Assembly (NCBI GenBank): GCA_010015675.1
Contig: ML977016.1
Location: 317,439 to 381,438, forward strand
Reading direction: 5' to 3'
DNA: 64,000 bases
Source: Byssothecium circinans
Lineage: Eukaryota > Ascomycota > Dothideomycetes > Pleosporales > Massarinaceae
Positions 11,388 through 22,409 of the stretch are shown here, piece after piece; the stretch's first letter is position 1; every line of letters begins with the position of its first letter. The notes beneath the pieces were generated by a model. It saw only the letters and a program-made list of their open reading frames with translations, was not told the origin of the DNA and did not search any database. The translations under genes were made by a program, and so were the position numbers.

Positions 11388-12547
11388 CACGCTCAATGCA
11401 CAAAGACGACTGCTTCCGAACGGTCATATTCATACATATAGATAAACAGGCAAGACCGTACTGTTTCTCACCGCTCCCCCTGACCCACAGGAGCTTCATT
11501 AGACGCTTCAAAAGCCTTGCGGCATTTTCAAACCAAGACACCAAGATTTCGGTCTACCTCAAAGTATAATTCATCTTCACATGCACTCCAATCCAACTCT
11601 ACCTTAGCATATGCCAAAGTATCTGATGGTGACACGCCTTAGAGCTCCACTCCGGTCTAGCCATATCGATAACCGAGGTCCGTGGAGCGAATCATCGTCA
11701 CCGGATACCCTTTGCGGCGGTGCGTGGCTAGGTCCGCACGGACCCCCGATGAACATGCCACTGACTCTCGACATCAGCATCCAGGGACGACGGCAAAGGT
11801 TCCAAACATGTGAAGAAGGATACATGTCCGTTGCGTGCCTTGCAAAGATGCGTTTTTTCAATGACGCAGGAAACACATATGCGCGAGGCAGGAGTGAAAA
11901 GGCGAAAAGGCAAAAAGGGCAAAATACAGAGGTCAAGCAATTGGCAAAACGTCATTATCGTCACGGTTCCCGCATCTCCCCTCTCCACGCGTGATCTGCA
12001 CCAAATCCCAGACACGCGCCTTTGGGCCGAGAGGTGCCAAAACACGCTCGCATACACGTAAGTGGACACAATCGAGCCGCTTGGCTCAAAGGAGCCTCGG
12101 TGCGAGAGGTTGCTGCTCGCTCGGCCCAATGGTGCGGTCATCCGATCGTTTCCGACTTGAGATGCTTAGCTCGGCAGAGGCCTGGGACGGGGATGGATGG
12201 AAGGGAGTGACAATAATGTGGATGTGCTAACGTGAAAGTCTGGGGTTTTGGACTAGGGGTGCTGAAGATGTGCGGTATAAGAGCTTGGCCTTTCCCGTTT
12301 GTGTGAGATGCAGTTTTTATTTTGGTTCTGGTATCCGAGGTTGGAACGGTGCCTGTGTCATTATTCTGTCAAGGAAAATATATCCTTCCCCCCTCCTTAC
12401 TACTCTTTGCGTACTTGCGGTTAGGGTTGAAAGTCTTGCTTCCCTTTTTACATACCCGAGGAAGGGTATTGACGTTGGTGACCTTGTCTTATTTACTTTT
12501 AGTGTACATTCCGAAGTATACTACGCTATTTTTGTGCTTACGACGTC
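11388..12547. other. intergenic, upstream of isocitrate lyase
   Basis: There is no convincing gene in these 1.16 kb. It should contain the isocitrate lyase promoter, which in other fungi is induced on acetate and fatty acids and repressed by glucose. One CTGGGG, matching the CreA consensus SYGGRG, lies at 12240-12245, about 300 bp before the ATG, but a six-base match is weak. Pyrimidine-rich stretches precede the gene. Confidence 0.4.
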
Positions 12548-14365
12548 ATGGCGAGCATCGACGCTGAAGAGCAGCAATACCTGAAGGAGGTGGAGGATGT
12601 TAAGCAATGGTGGACGGATTCAAGATGGAGGTTCACGCGGAGACCGTTTACGGCGGAGCAGATTGTGCAGAAGAGAGGGACATTGAAGCTTACGTATCCG
12701 AGTAATGCGCAGGCGAAGAAGCTGTGGAATATTGTGGAGGGAAACTTCAAGGTGAGATGGCGGTTTGAGAGGAAAGAGTTTGGCCTTTGCTAATGAGAGG
12801 CAGAATCACGAAGCGAGTTTCACTTATGGGTGTCTTGATCCCGTTATGGTCACTCAGATGGCGAAGTACTTGGACACTGTGTATGTTTCTGGATGGCAGT
12901 GCTCGTCTACTGCTTCCTCGACGGATGAGCCAGGGCCAGATCTGGCGGATTACCCTATGGTAAGCGATTCTGTCGCAGCCTCCTGGCTTCAACTAATAGA
13001 CGGTAGACTACCGTTCCAAACAAAGTGCAACACCTCTTCATGGCTCAGCTCTTCCACGACCGAAAGCAGCGAGAAGAGCGTCTTACCACTCCCAAAACCA
13101 ACCGCGCGAACGTTGCCAACGTCGATTACCTTCGACCGATCATCGCCGATGCGGATACCGGGCACGGAGGTCTGACTGCGATCATGAAGCTTACAAAGCT
13201 GTTCGTCGAGAAGGGTGCAGCTGGTATTCACATCGAGGATCAGGCGCCGGGAACAAAGAAGTGTGGACATATGGCTGGAAAGGTGCTTGTGCCCATCAGT
13301 GAGCACATCAACCGGCTGGTTGCTATCCGGGCACAGGCAGATATTATGGGTAAGCCATTGAGAACTGAGGATAGGATATAATTTCTAATTGAACGTCAGG
13401 CGTTGACCTGCTCGCTGTTGCACGCACCGACTCCGAAGCCGCCACCCTCATCACCTCTACTATCGATCCCCGCGACCATCACTATATCCTAGGCAGCACA
13501 AACCCCGCTCTCCAGTCTCTCGGCGAACTCATGTACGCCGCCGAACAAGCGGGCAAGAACGGTGCCGAACTCCAAGCCATCGAAGATGCATGGATGAAAG
13601 AAGCCAACCTGAAGCTTTTCCATGAGGCTGTTGTGGATACCATCAATGCTGGCGTGCACGTGAACAAACAAGGTCTCATCCAAGAATTTCTAGAGAAAAG
13701 CAAGGGTAAGAGCAACAATGAAGCGCGCGCGATTGCCAAAGGCCTTACTGGCGTCGATGTCTTCTTTGACTGGGAGTCTGCAAGGACTCGTGAGGGATAC
13801 TACCGATATCAGGGCGGATGCCAGTGCGCTGTTAACCGCGCTATTGCATACGCTCCGTATGCAGATATGATATGGATGGAGTCCAAACTACCCGACTATG
13901 CGCAAGCGAAAGAATTCGCCGAGAGCGTCCATGCCGTCTGGCCGGAACAAAAGTAAGACTCTTCCCCCGCAAAAACCCCCGCAAAAACAAACTAACTCCT
14001 TCAATAGACTCGCATACAACCTCTCCCCTTCCTTCAACTGGAAAGCCGCCATGCCCCGCGACGAGCAAGAAACCTACATCAAGCGTCTCGGCACACTGGG
14101 CTACTGCTGGCAATTCATCACGCTCGCCGGTCTCCACCAAACGGCACTCATGGCCGACACGTTCTCCAAAGCGTATGCGAAGCAGGGAATGCGTGCGTAC
14201 GGAGAGATTATCCAGGAACCGGAGGCGGAGAATAAGGTCGATGTATTGACGCATCAGAAATGGAGCGGCGCGAATTACGCGGACAATTTGCTGAAGATGG
14301 TTAGTGGTGGGGTGAGTTCGACGGCGGCGATGGGGAAGGGGGTTACTGAGGATCAGTTTAAGTAG
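12548..14365 (+). CDS. ICL1: isocitrate lyase
   Basis: This glyoxylate-cycle enzyme cleaves isocitrate to glyoxylate and succinate and is needed for growth on acetate, ethanol or fatty acids; it is usually peroxisomal or glyoxysomal in filamentous fungi. Five exons (12548-12751, 12804-12959, 13007-13349, 13400-13952, 14008-14365) give 537 residues, the normal length. The active-site cysteine motif KKCGH is present (in [11 protein letters not shown]), as are the upstream DADTGHGG metal and substrate loop and the IHIEDQ strand. The start [12 protein letters not shown] and the [19 protein letters not shown] block are ICL-type, which favours ICL over mitochondrial 2-methylisocitrate lyase. The protein ends EDQFK, with no canonical SKL-type peroxisomal signal. 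All introns have good GTAAG or GTGAG donors. Confidence 0.96.
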
Positions 14366-15214
14366 GGGTAGAGCGGGTTTGTAGATATGGGTATGTCATT
14401 TTAATGCCTGAGGAAGAAGGTATTGCTGATATATTCGCGTCTAGTTTGGTAGTGTTTGAGGTGCGATCTCGGGATGCAATATATTATAGTCATCTATTCT
14501 CCTTGGGGAGAAGAGAGAGTAGAGTCTGCAATTTAGTGCGCATTTTCCACAGGTTGGTTTTTCTCGAAGGGACGAAACTTCGTCATTCCCAAAACTCTCT
14601 CGCAAGTTTCATTTCGTTGAGATTATTTAACACCTTGATGTGAAACGGCTCGACATCTCTTGTCGAAAGTCCTCGAGCGCAAGATCCATTCCAATTGGAC
14701 ATCGATTTAACAGCACAAGCCCACATCAAAATCTTCCAGTCACCGTTCCTAGCGTCCCATCCGCCCAATTTTATTTACTTACCATATACGGAGGTACCGA
14801 AGACTCACGTCCTCTTTATTCCCACGCCTCACATATACGTATGCATAGCAGAATCAAAGTCAAGACGTAGGTAGAAATTCAGATCATGCTGAGTTCATAC
14901 GTATACTGGTGACAGTAAGTGAGGGTTGGGGGTTCTTTATAATAATCAGTGATGCATTTGGCCTATCTGAAGGCATAGATGAAGACGGTTTGTTTCCACA
15001 TACAGACTCTATCATCGCAAACGGTCCAGCCATTTGAAGTCCCGCGAAGCGACTTAGATTGTCTTTTCCACATATTCCCACGTCAGGGGCTAAGCCATTG
15101 AGCAATCTAGCACTGCGAGGCACCTTAAACACTCTCACAAAAACGACGTAGGCCGCGTCAAAGAACTACCTCCTCGCTAAACGCAGCACAGCACCGCCGA
15201 CTTTATCGACTCCC
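14366..15214. other. intergenic between convergent genes
   Basis: ICL1 and the SRR1-like gene point toward each other. The 0.85 kb between holds their 3' ends and nothing else that I can recognise. Confidence 0.4.
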
Positions 15215-16420
15215 TTACGAGCTCTCAGTCCCTGAATCCACCCGCAGATCAACCTCAGCGTATCGGTCCTCTGCATCCTCCCGCGTATACAAGGCAAGGT
15301 GCGACAGAAAAGGAAACAGGTACCCATACCGCCATTCCAAGCTCTCCTCCAATAAATCCGTGCCATACAACTTCATCATCTTCGCGACCCTAGGCGTCCA
15401 GATATCCAAGATATGCACACGGCTCTGCTCGAACCACTCGAAGTCGTCCCAGAACTCATTTGTCAGGAAGGCCGCCGGTCCGCCAGGGTACAGCACGTCC
15501 GCGATGATCTCATGGTAGGGGACGAAGATCGGACATCCTGAGCTGAAGACGAGTGTGCTTTCGTTGATAGCGAGATAGTGGTACGGATCGCTAACGACAT
15601 GGATGGGGACGGGGGAGAAGTGCTCTAGATTGACGACGTCTTCGTATTGGTAGATGGGATCGTGAGCGCAGATATCGATCTCTGGGACAGGTTCCGCGGC
15701 ACCGGATTGCGACGTGTAGACCTCCCGGAGGTAATACGCCATGTAGCTAGCGACGAAGCGCTGCGTAAAGCTGCCCCCTAGAGCTATGCAGACGATGTTC
15801 TTGACGCGGACTTTGGATGCGAGAACGTCTAGTTTGGTCTTGAAGACTGCCCATTGCGGGTTGGTTTCCCACTCCTCTCGTAGCGCGATACAGCGAGCTA
15901 TCTGCTCAGGAGCAGCCTCCTTCTGTGCCTTCTGCCTCAGTGGATCATCATTGCCGGGTTTGATGGTGTGCTTGTTACAGATTCCCACACGATTAGGCGT
16001 AGAAACCGATAGGTAAACAGGGGAGATGATATACGGGCTCGCAGCATCATGCCCCTGGAGCTTTTCTACAATGCCTACTAGCCTCTCCCAAGATAGCTTC
16101 ACGCCGATAGGCCGAGGGTTGGAATCATAATAGGAGTTCGATTCTGGTCCCCATGCGAGATGCATGTGTTCCCCACGGATGTCATCGATCAGTTGGATCT
16201 TTAGAGAGCCGAGGCGTGCGATCTCGACTTGTTCGGCGGCTTTCTCGAGAAGCGCTCGTGTACGGTAGGGCTTTCCTTTGAACTCTTTCTCAATGGGGTC
16301 GAGATCGATGAGGGTGTGGATGTTCTCAATGACGGCTGCCTTGCGTTCGGCCTTGGTCCTCTAGTTATCGTATAGGTTGGCTATTGCTGGAGAATCGATT
16401 GTCGGGGTGGGATTTTCCAT
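15215..16420 (-). pseudogene. SRR1-like domain protein with an in-frame TAG near the start
   Basis: The SRR1-like family (named from the Arabidopsis light-signalling and clock gene) has an unknown mechanism. The minus strand is one continuous frame from ATG 16420 to the stop at 15215, except for one TAG at 16361-16363. The 19 codons before the TAG begin MENPTPTIDS in a good CAACATGG context. The frame after it continues RTKAERKAAVIENIHTL without a break and is clearly part of the protein. Domain features include NIVCIALGGSFT (first strand), EIDICAHDP, and VFSSGCPIFVPYHEIIADVL near residues 265-290 of the read-through frame. The first Met after the TAG is at 16165, which would delete about 65 upstream residues. 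No GT donor lies between the ATG and the TAG, so an intron cannot remove it in this exon. It could be a recent nonsense mutation, a gene using a distant upstream exon spliced to AACTAG|AGG, or a downstream start. Confidence 0.7.
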
Positions 16421-17954
16421 GTTGATGAGATGTTGTTTGGAAATTGCCGGTTGGAAGTAGGTAGAGTTGGTGTAGGTGGGGTTGAATGGGGTTGAGAGAG
16501 AAGTTGAAGTGATTTGGTTGTGAGGTTGTGTGTGTGAGGAATTGCGAGTGTTATCTATGCTCCTTCTAATGGTATTATTATATATGATAGGGGAAGGGTG
16601 GAAAGGAATCTCGCGTGCGTTGTGTATAGCCTTACGGGGATCGTGCCTTCTCAAAACACACAGTTAATAAGTCGTTCCTCCCTCAAGCTCAATTCCTCCA
16701 CATGTACCTCTTATAAACAAGCAGTCAACGAGCTGTAGATAGGTTTGAATTGAGAAATAGCTGTTAATGAATTGTTCTGAGAAGGTAGGATCCCTCTAAG
16801 GAGTTTCGGTCGGTGGAATATTTTCACTCTCTTCTTACTTTTCCTAGTTCACATAGGATATGCCTTATGCGTGTCTGCAGCTCTAGCCTGTGGTCTGTAT
16901 TACTGGCCATCCTATTCAGTGTGCGCCCGCAATGCGATTTGACTTTCCATGTCCATGTCGTGTGTTTATATGGTCACGTGCCAACCCACTGGCGGGGGAA
17001 TATTGTGAAGTGTCATCTTGTCTCCACTCAACCCATGCGTTTCAGCTCCTTCGCACGGCTCTGTTATACTGAATGGTGCTTGGCGATGCAGTCGCTCAAG
17101 TCGCGTTCAAACCTTGTGGCGAGAAACATTTCGCCTCTTAGAGACTCAAATACTTGGAACTGGAAGTCTGGAGGCTTATATTAGTAGTTATGAAAGCGAA
17201 TCTATACCTAGTGTAATATGATGTATCTGCCAGTTAGCCAGCCGAGTGCAGGGCGGCGCCAAAGGGTGAATGCTTCACCCACGTGACGTTCCCGCGACCG
17301 ATCGGACCTAATATCATGTTGGAACTCACATTCATCGCTCGCCTCACCTCATGCATCTTGTGACTCACCTTTACTAAACCCTCGCCTGCCATCACAGGCT
17401 CCGATACGTCTCGATCTAGCAAACAAATGCAACGAGCGCAACAATTGTATGCACAAACAGCCGCAGCTATGCTCCGCCTCACCGCTTCGTAGTGCTCTCC
17501 CTTCGTGTCAGCACGGCGCTGATCAGATGCGAGCGCATTCGCCCGCTGTGGTGGGTGGCTTATTGATGTTGACGCGGTGACGACGAATTTGATGGCCAGC
17601 TGAACGAATGATGTCCGAAGAGAGGACTGCGATATAAGGGGTGGTAAGGAAGTTAGGTTGTTTTTTTATTTTTCGCCGTTCATCAATTGAAGCGGCGCGC
17701 GCCAAATTTGGACGTCAACGATTATTACCTGTCGAAACGAAGATATCGAAATTGAGGAAAATCCCTTGAGTCATTGACTAGAGGTTCATTTTCGCCAGCT
17801 GGGAGGTTTGAGATCTTACGCGTGATACGAATTGAAGGTGCCTGGGAGGGGCTGTGCAGGAAGGTGCAAGTCATACATCTACCGGCACCATCATCGCATC
17901 TTGGATTCGACATACATTACCACACACGACCGCTTCAACATACAAAAGTACCAG
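16421..17954. other. intergenic, 1.5 kb
   Basis: This divergent region lies between the SRR1-like gene and the small hypothetical gene. Near 16421-16600 it reads as a CT- and CA-rich leader on the minus strand. Forward open frames near 16813-17221 have no family resemblance and are likely chance. Confidence 0.4.
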
Positions 17955-18503
17955 ATGTCGGACACCTTGGAGACTCAACCGGTTGTCGCAGGCACCGAGC
18001 CAACTTCCACACACGAAGAGACGCTACCATCGCCCCCAACACCAGTCACACCAACCGCCCCCACAATAGAGCTGGACCCGTCGCCACTTAGCAGCCTGGA
18101 ACCAAAGTACGACGCAAATGAGCCTCTCTACACAGAAATCAATATCCCGCTACCACCTCTACCAAAGCAAAAGCGCTTTGAATCAACGTCAACATCTCGT
18201 CCGCGAGCCCACACTTTACATTATTTCCGGCCTTTTCATCGGCGCGGCTCGTCGAGCGAATCCACTTCGAGCAAAATGAGTGCAGCAGGGAACGAAGCGT
18301 GGCCGAGGATCAAGAAGGAGATCAAGAGCAAGGAGATTGCTGCGGCGATGGATTTGAAACAGGGACACAGGAGAAATAGGACTTTAGATGCATTGGCGGT
18401 GGTTCCTACTGTGCTTGTGCTGAGCGCTGAGTTGTTCACGCCAGAAGAAGGGGGAAGAAAGAAAGGCAAGGGGGATGGGAAGTGGGAGGATGGGATGATC
18501 TGA
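17955..18503 (+). CDS. hypothetical protein, Ser/Thr/Pro-rich N-terminus
   Basis: A single-exon frame of 182 residues starts MSDTLETQPVV. I do not recognise the family. The first 70 residues are rich in Thr, Pro and Ser and look disordered. A segment near 85-155 has the features most likely to be conserved: HYFRPFHRRGSSSES, then a Lys-rich helix (IKKEIKSKEIAAAMDLKQ) and a short hydrophobic stretch (ALAVVPTVLVLSAELF). The tail is basic and glycine-rich. The frame is open further upstream (to 17832) through a leader of poor composition; the ATG at 17955 is the more natural start. The gene stands alone between two intergenic stretches, and no neighbour hints at its function. Confidence 0.6.
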   Translation: MSDTLETQPVVAGTEPTSTHEETLPSPPTPVTPTAPTIELDPSPLSSLEPKYDANEPLYTEINIPLPPLPKQKRFESTSTSRPRAHTLHYFRPFHRRGSSSESTSSKMSAAGNEAWPRIKKEIKSKEIAAAMDLKQGHRRNRTLDALAVVPTVLVLSAELFTPEEGGRKKGKGDGKWEDGMI

Positions 18504-19397
18504 GAAAGGGGGAGGAATGAATGAACTATGATTGCCTACTGACGAGTATTTGTCGACCGAGATTGCGTACAAACAGCCCAACTGTATCAGTCCACGAGTG
18601 AGCCACGAACCGTGGTGGCCTAGGTGAAAGTCTTCGGACTCCGTTATCCCAAGTGCCGGACGGATGCAGAACATATACAGCGTATGGAAGGAAGATGGAT
18701 GTTGGTGGCTAGAATAGTACCGAAGATGTGGTATTAATGTATAATTCCCTGGGTAGGATAGAAGTTCTGTGCACAATAATGCAATCATCTTGTTGCCTTA
18801 AAATGTTACAATAAAAGACGTCATGTCAAAGCAGGCCTGAGGTACAAATCGGTGTGGTTACAGGACATGTCCCTCTGGTCATGTGCATTGCTTTGTGCCC
18901 AGGTGCATGTGAGAGCACTTGAGGCGGGGAGGGCTTAGCACGTGACCATCCGATACCGGAAGGTCTCTCCAGATGTCCGTCTTTCGAGCATACATCCGTA
19001 TTCACTCAAGTTGCATGTTCTTGACCGCTGATCACGATGTGTGCAACACTTCTTGCCGGTGCAGAAGACGGGACGAGAGCGAACAGGAGTTCGTAGCGCT
19101 TACGTAGCACATGCCACAGCTGCACGCGCAGATTTCGTGCTTCAAAGCTTAATTTGCGCGTTGCTCGGCAGAGAGAAAGAAAACGGCCGAGCGGACGAGC
19201 CTTGGCGGTTCCGTGGGTAGAAATCTTCAACCGTCTCTGCAGCAAGCTTCATCCATTCAACATGCCACCCCATCGCTGAACCCCACAACCACCGCCCTTC
19301 CAAAGGCGAAACCAACTCTACTCCTCTGCCCTTGCGCAGCCCGACTCTCCCACACCCAACCCCGGAAGTCAACCGCGCAACCCCCACCACCGCAACC
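18504..19397. other. intergenic, upstream of PRPP synthetase
   Basis: Nothing but small antisense open frames occurs in these 0.9 kb. The last 150 bp are rich in C and A, as expected of a leader before the PRPP synthetase ATG at 19398. Confidence 0.4.
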
Positions 19398-21064
19398 ATG
19401 GTGCGCAACATAGTAGTTCTGGGTGGTAGCAGTATGTCTACTTCCGCAGCCTCGTAGCCCTCTTCCTGCTCAGCGAGCCCTGGCAAGGCTGTCCGTTCGA
19501 GTCTCGAATATTTTCCGCTAACGTATTCTTTCATCTAGGCCATCCGCAATTGACCCGTAACTCTCTCATATGCCCCGGCCGTCATTCATTCTAACCGGCA
19601 CCAGAGAAAATTTGCGACCACCTCGGCATCCCCCCGGCGAAGCGACTGGTGAGAGTAATCTTATGAAGCGCAATGGTCATAATTAATCCTCGCATAGCTC
19701 GCAAAGTTTGCGGTTGGTGAAACTCGAGTCTCCATTGACGAGTCTGTGCGCGGGAAAGATGTATTCATTGTGCAGAGCGGTGCGGGCAAGGTCAACGACA
19801 ACTTGATGGAGCTGGTAGGCTCATGAGTTCACGTCTGAAGGTCACTCCTAATCGCCTCCCAGTTGATTTGCATCTCAGCATGCCGGACAGCCTCCGCCAA
19901 ACGCGTCACTGCCGTGCTCCCGCTGTTCCCGTACTCCCGTCAGAGCGACATTCCCTACAATAAGACCGGCGCACCGCTTGCGAAAGTTCCCACGCAAACG
20001 CACAGCCGTCAGGGAACGTTTACGTTCGAGAGCGTACCCCAGACCCCACACCCCGGCCAGCAGGCCAGCGTGGGCCTCGTAAACGGCACGGCATCTCTAG
20101 ACAGGCAGCTCGAGCGCCTCAAGACGAACGAGGACCGCAACGGCAGCGTCCAGCCCATCAGCCCGGTCAAGCGCTCCGATACGTTCGAGTCGAAGAAGTC
20201 GGACGGCTCTGATAAGAGCTACTTCCCCTCGAACGGTGTAAATGGTGTGAACGGTGCTTCCAAGGCTCCGACAAAACCGCCGCCATTCGAGCCGCAGCCA
20301 GGCTACAAGCAATGGGTCGCGCAGGCGGGAACTCTTATTGCGGACCTTTTACAAGTTGCAGGCGCCGATCATGTCATTACGATGGACCTCCACGACCCGC
20401 AGTATCAGGGCTTCTTCGACATTCCCGTGGACAACCTCTACGGCCGCCACATGCTTCGGAAGTACATCTCGATGATACCCAATCACCAGGAAGCCGTGAT
20501 TGTTAGCCCTGACGCTGGAGGAGCGAAGCGAGCCACGGCGATTGCTGATGCGCTGAGCATGCCGTTCGCATTGATTCACAAGGTGGGTGATATTTTGGCG
20601 GTGATACCGACTTAGTCTAATAGTTTTTTAGGAGCGTCGCCCAACTCAGATTAACGAGCGGCAAAATGCCACCATGATGCTCGTTGGCGAGGTCAAGAAC
20701 CGAACTTGCTTCCTCATCGACGATTTGGCAGATACCTCAAATACCATCACACGAGCTGCGAAGCTGCTGAAGAAGGAAGGCGCGATTCGTGTAGTGGCCC
20801 TCATCACACACGGAATCTTGAGCGGCGATGCCATTGACCGTATCAATGCGAGTGCTCTAGACAGTGTGGTTGTAACGAATACTGTGCCGCAGGAAGAGCA
20901 CAAGGACAAGTGCCCCAAGCTCGAAGTCTTGGAGGTGGGCAATGTGTTCGCTGAGGTGCGTTCGTTGCGAACGATGAAGAATTTCCGCGTGGCTAACAGT
21001 ATCGTAGGCTATTCGACGAGTGCACCATGGCGAGAGCATCAGTGTGCTCTTCGACTACAACTAA
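19398..21064 (+). CDS. ribose-phosphate pyrophosphokinase (PRPP synthetase) with insertion
   Basis: The enzyme makes phosphoribosyl pyrophosphate from ribose 5-phosphate and ATP, feeding purine, pyrimidine, His and Trp synthesis. Seven exons (19398-19431, 19539-19556, 19605-19648, 19698-19814, 19863-20582, 20632-20955, 21008-21064) give 437 residues. The first three exons are very short and together encode [19 protein letters not shown] and the helix that follows. Recognisable parts are the flexible-loop region [11 protein letters not shown], the metal-binding [11 protein letters not shown], and the PRPP loop [12 protein letters not shown]. Between [13 protein letters not shown] and [12 protein letters not shown] sits an insertion of about 100 residues rich in Ser, Asn, Gly and Lys. 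It matches in position the non-homologous region of yeast Prs1, so this is probably the Prs1-type subunit of a hetero-oligomer. Catalytic versus regulatory status cannot be decided from sequence alone. Confidence 0.93.
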
Positions 21065-22409
21065 TTGTTGTAGCGCCCCTTTGGTAGTTGGATATTGGAG
21101 TCCCTGCTACCACTATCCCTTTCCATTCTTCCGGAGCTATTGGATTTGACACGACTGGGTTAATATTGTCCCTATATCCGTTCATCTACGCGGGCGGCTC
21201 ACTTCACTTCCTTCACACAAGTTTAGAAAACCCCCAAAACATGCCCTAGAGCGATGGGGCGGTTGAGGCGGCTTGTAGAGAAAAGTTGTCGTCAGTAATG
21301 CGACATGCATGCTTATGTTTTGTTATTGTACTGTATGCACTGCTGAGGAGCAGTATATCAAGTACCCATACTCATTGATACTTGCATTCTTGTAGTCTTT
21401 GCTTGCTGTCATTGGGTGGCGTTGGGTGGGAACGGTATAGAGAACTAAAACGGTTCATGCATAATCAGCTGAGGGAGTACGTATTATTTTGGTCTTCAAT
21501 GAAGGTTGTTCATGCCTCAATGTGTTCGCTGATGCGAATTGTGAGTGGATTGTTACGGAGCAGCATGATTCGGAACCGCTACTTCCTCCCCAGTGAGATA
21601 CGAGATGTAGAGGAAACGAACATGGAACGACTCAATACTCTTAACCTCCGCCCGTCATTTATTAATTTGCAACTGCTCGGCGCTCCACTATCATTGTATT
21701 ATCGAAACACTCAACCACTTACCTTATTTGACGTCTTTCCAGACGACTTGACCCCGGACCCTTCATCTGCGCTTCAGTGCAAGCTGACGATCAACGATGA
21801 AAGTCCTCTCTACACAATACACACCCCTCTTATGATCACCTACCTCTATCGGAGCACCTCTACACTCACACCTCCCCCAGAACGTGTGGGGACCCCAGAG
21901 AGTGAGGCGCGTAGTAAAACAAAATATGCACGCCTCAGCTGCTCTGCTCAGCTGCATATGCTATTGGTCCGATAAACGTACAGCACCCAGCACATATGGT
22001 CAGTGGTCGCAGCCCCACGCGGACTCATTCCATGATGTGAGGGTATGTCTAGATAAGGCTTGTGGTGGTAAGTGGCAGTTCCAGACTGCTGGTTCTTGGG
22101 AAGCGCTTGTGTCTCGAGGGCCGGCTCTTGTTGGATGAGGTGTTTCGAGGGCCGGGTCCTGCTTCTTCCTTTCTCTTTTCTCTTCTTCCCCTCTCTTCCT
22201 TTCATCTTTTTGTTTCTGGGTTTCTCGGTCCGCTTATTTTCCAGCTCTGCAAAGAACGGCATCCGAAAGGGTTGCACACGCTTCTAGCATGCTTCTTATC
22301 CCGCAACATGTCATTCCTCCAGATTCCACCTTTCCTATATCCTGAAATACAGCGTTGATAAGCGTGGACGGGACCGTGAGGCGAAGACGCGGTTTAGTCA
22401 TAGACCGAC
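21065..22409. other. intergenic, 1.3 kb
   Basis: A forward open frame of 197 codons (21382-21975) lies here but begins with a non-ATG codon, has no recognised domain and no adjoining exon. A CT-rich stretch at about 22160-22230 is the nearest thing to structure. I do not call a gene. Confidence 0.4.

Noticed and set aside
21382..21975. 197-codon forward open frame
   Set aside because: It begins with a non-ATG codon, lacks any recognisable domain and has no adjoining exon; one such frame is expected by chance in a window of this size.
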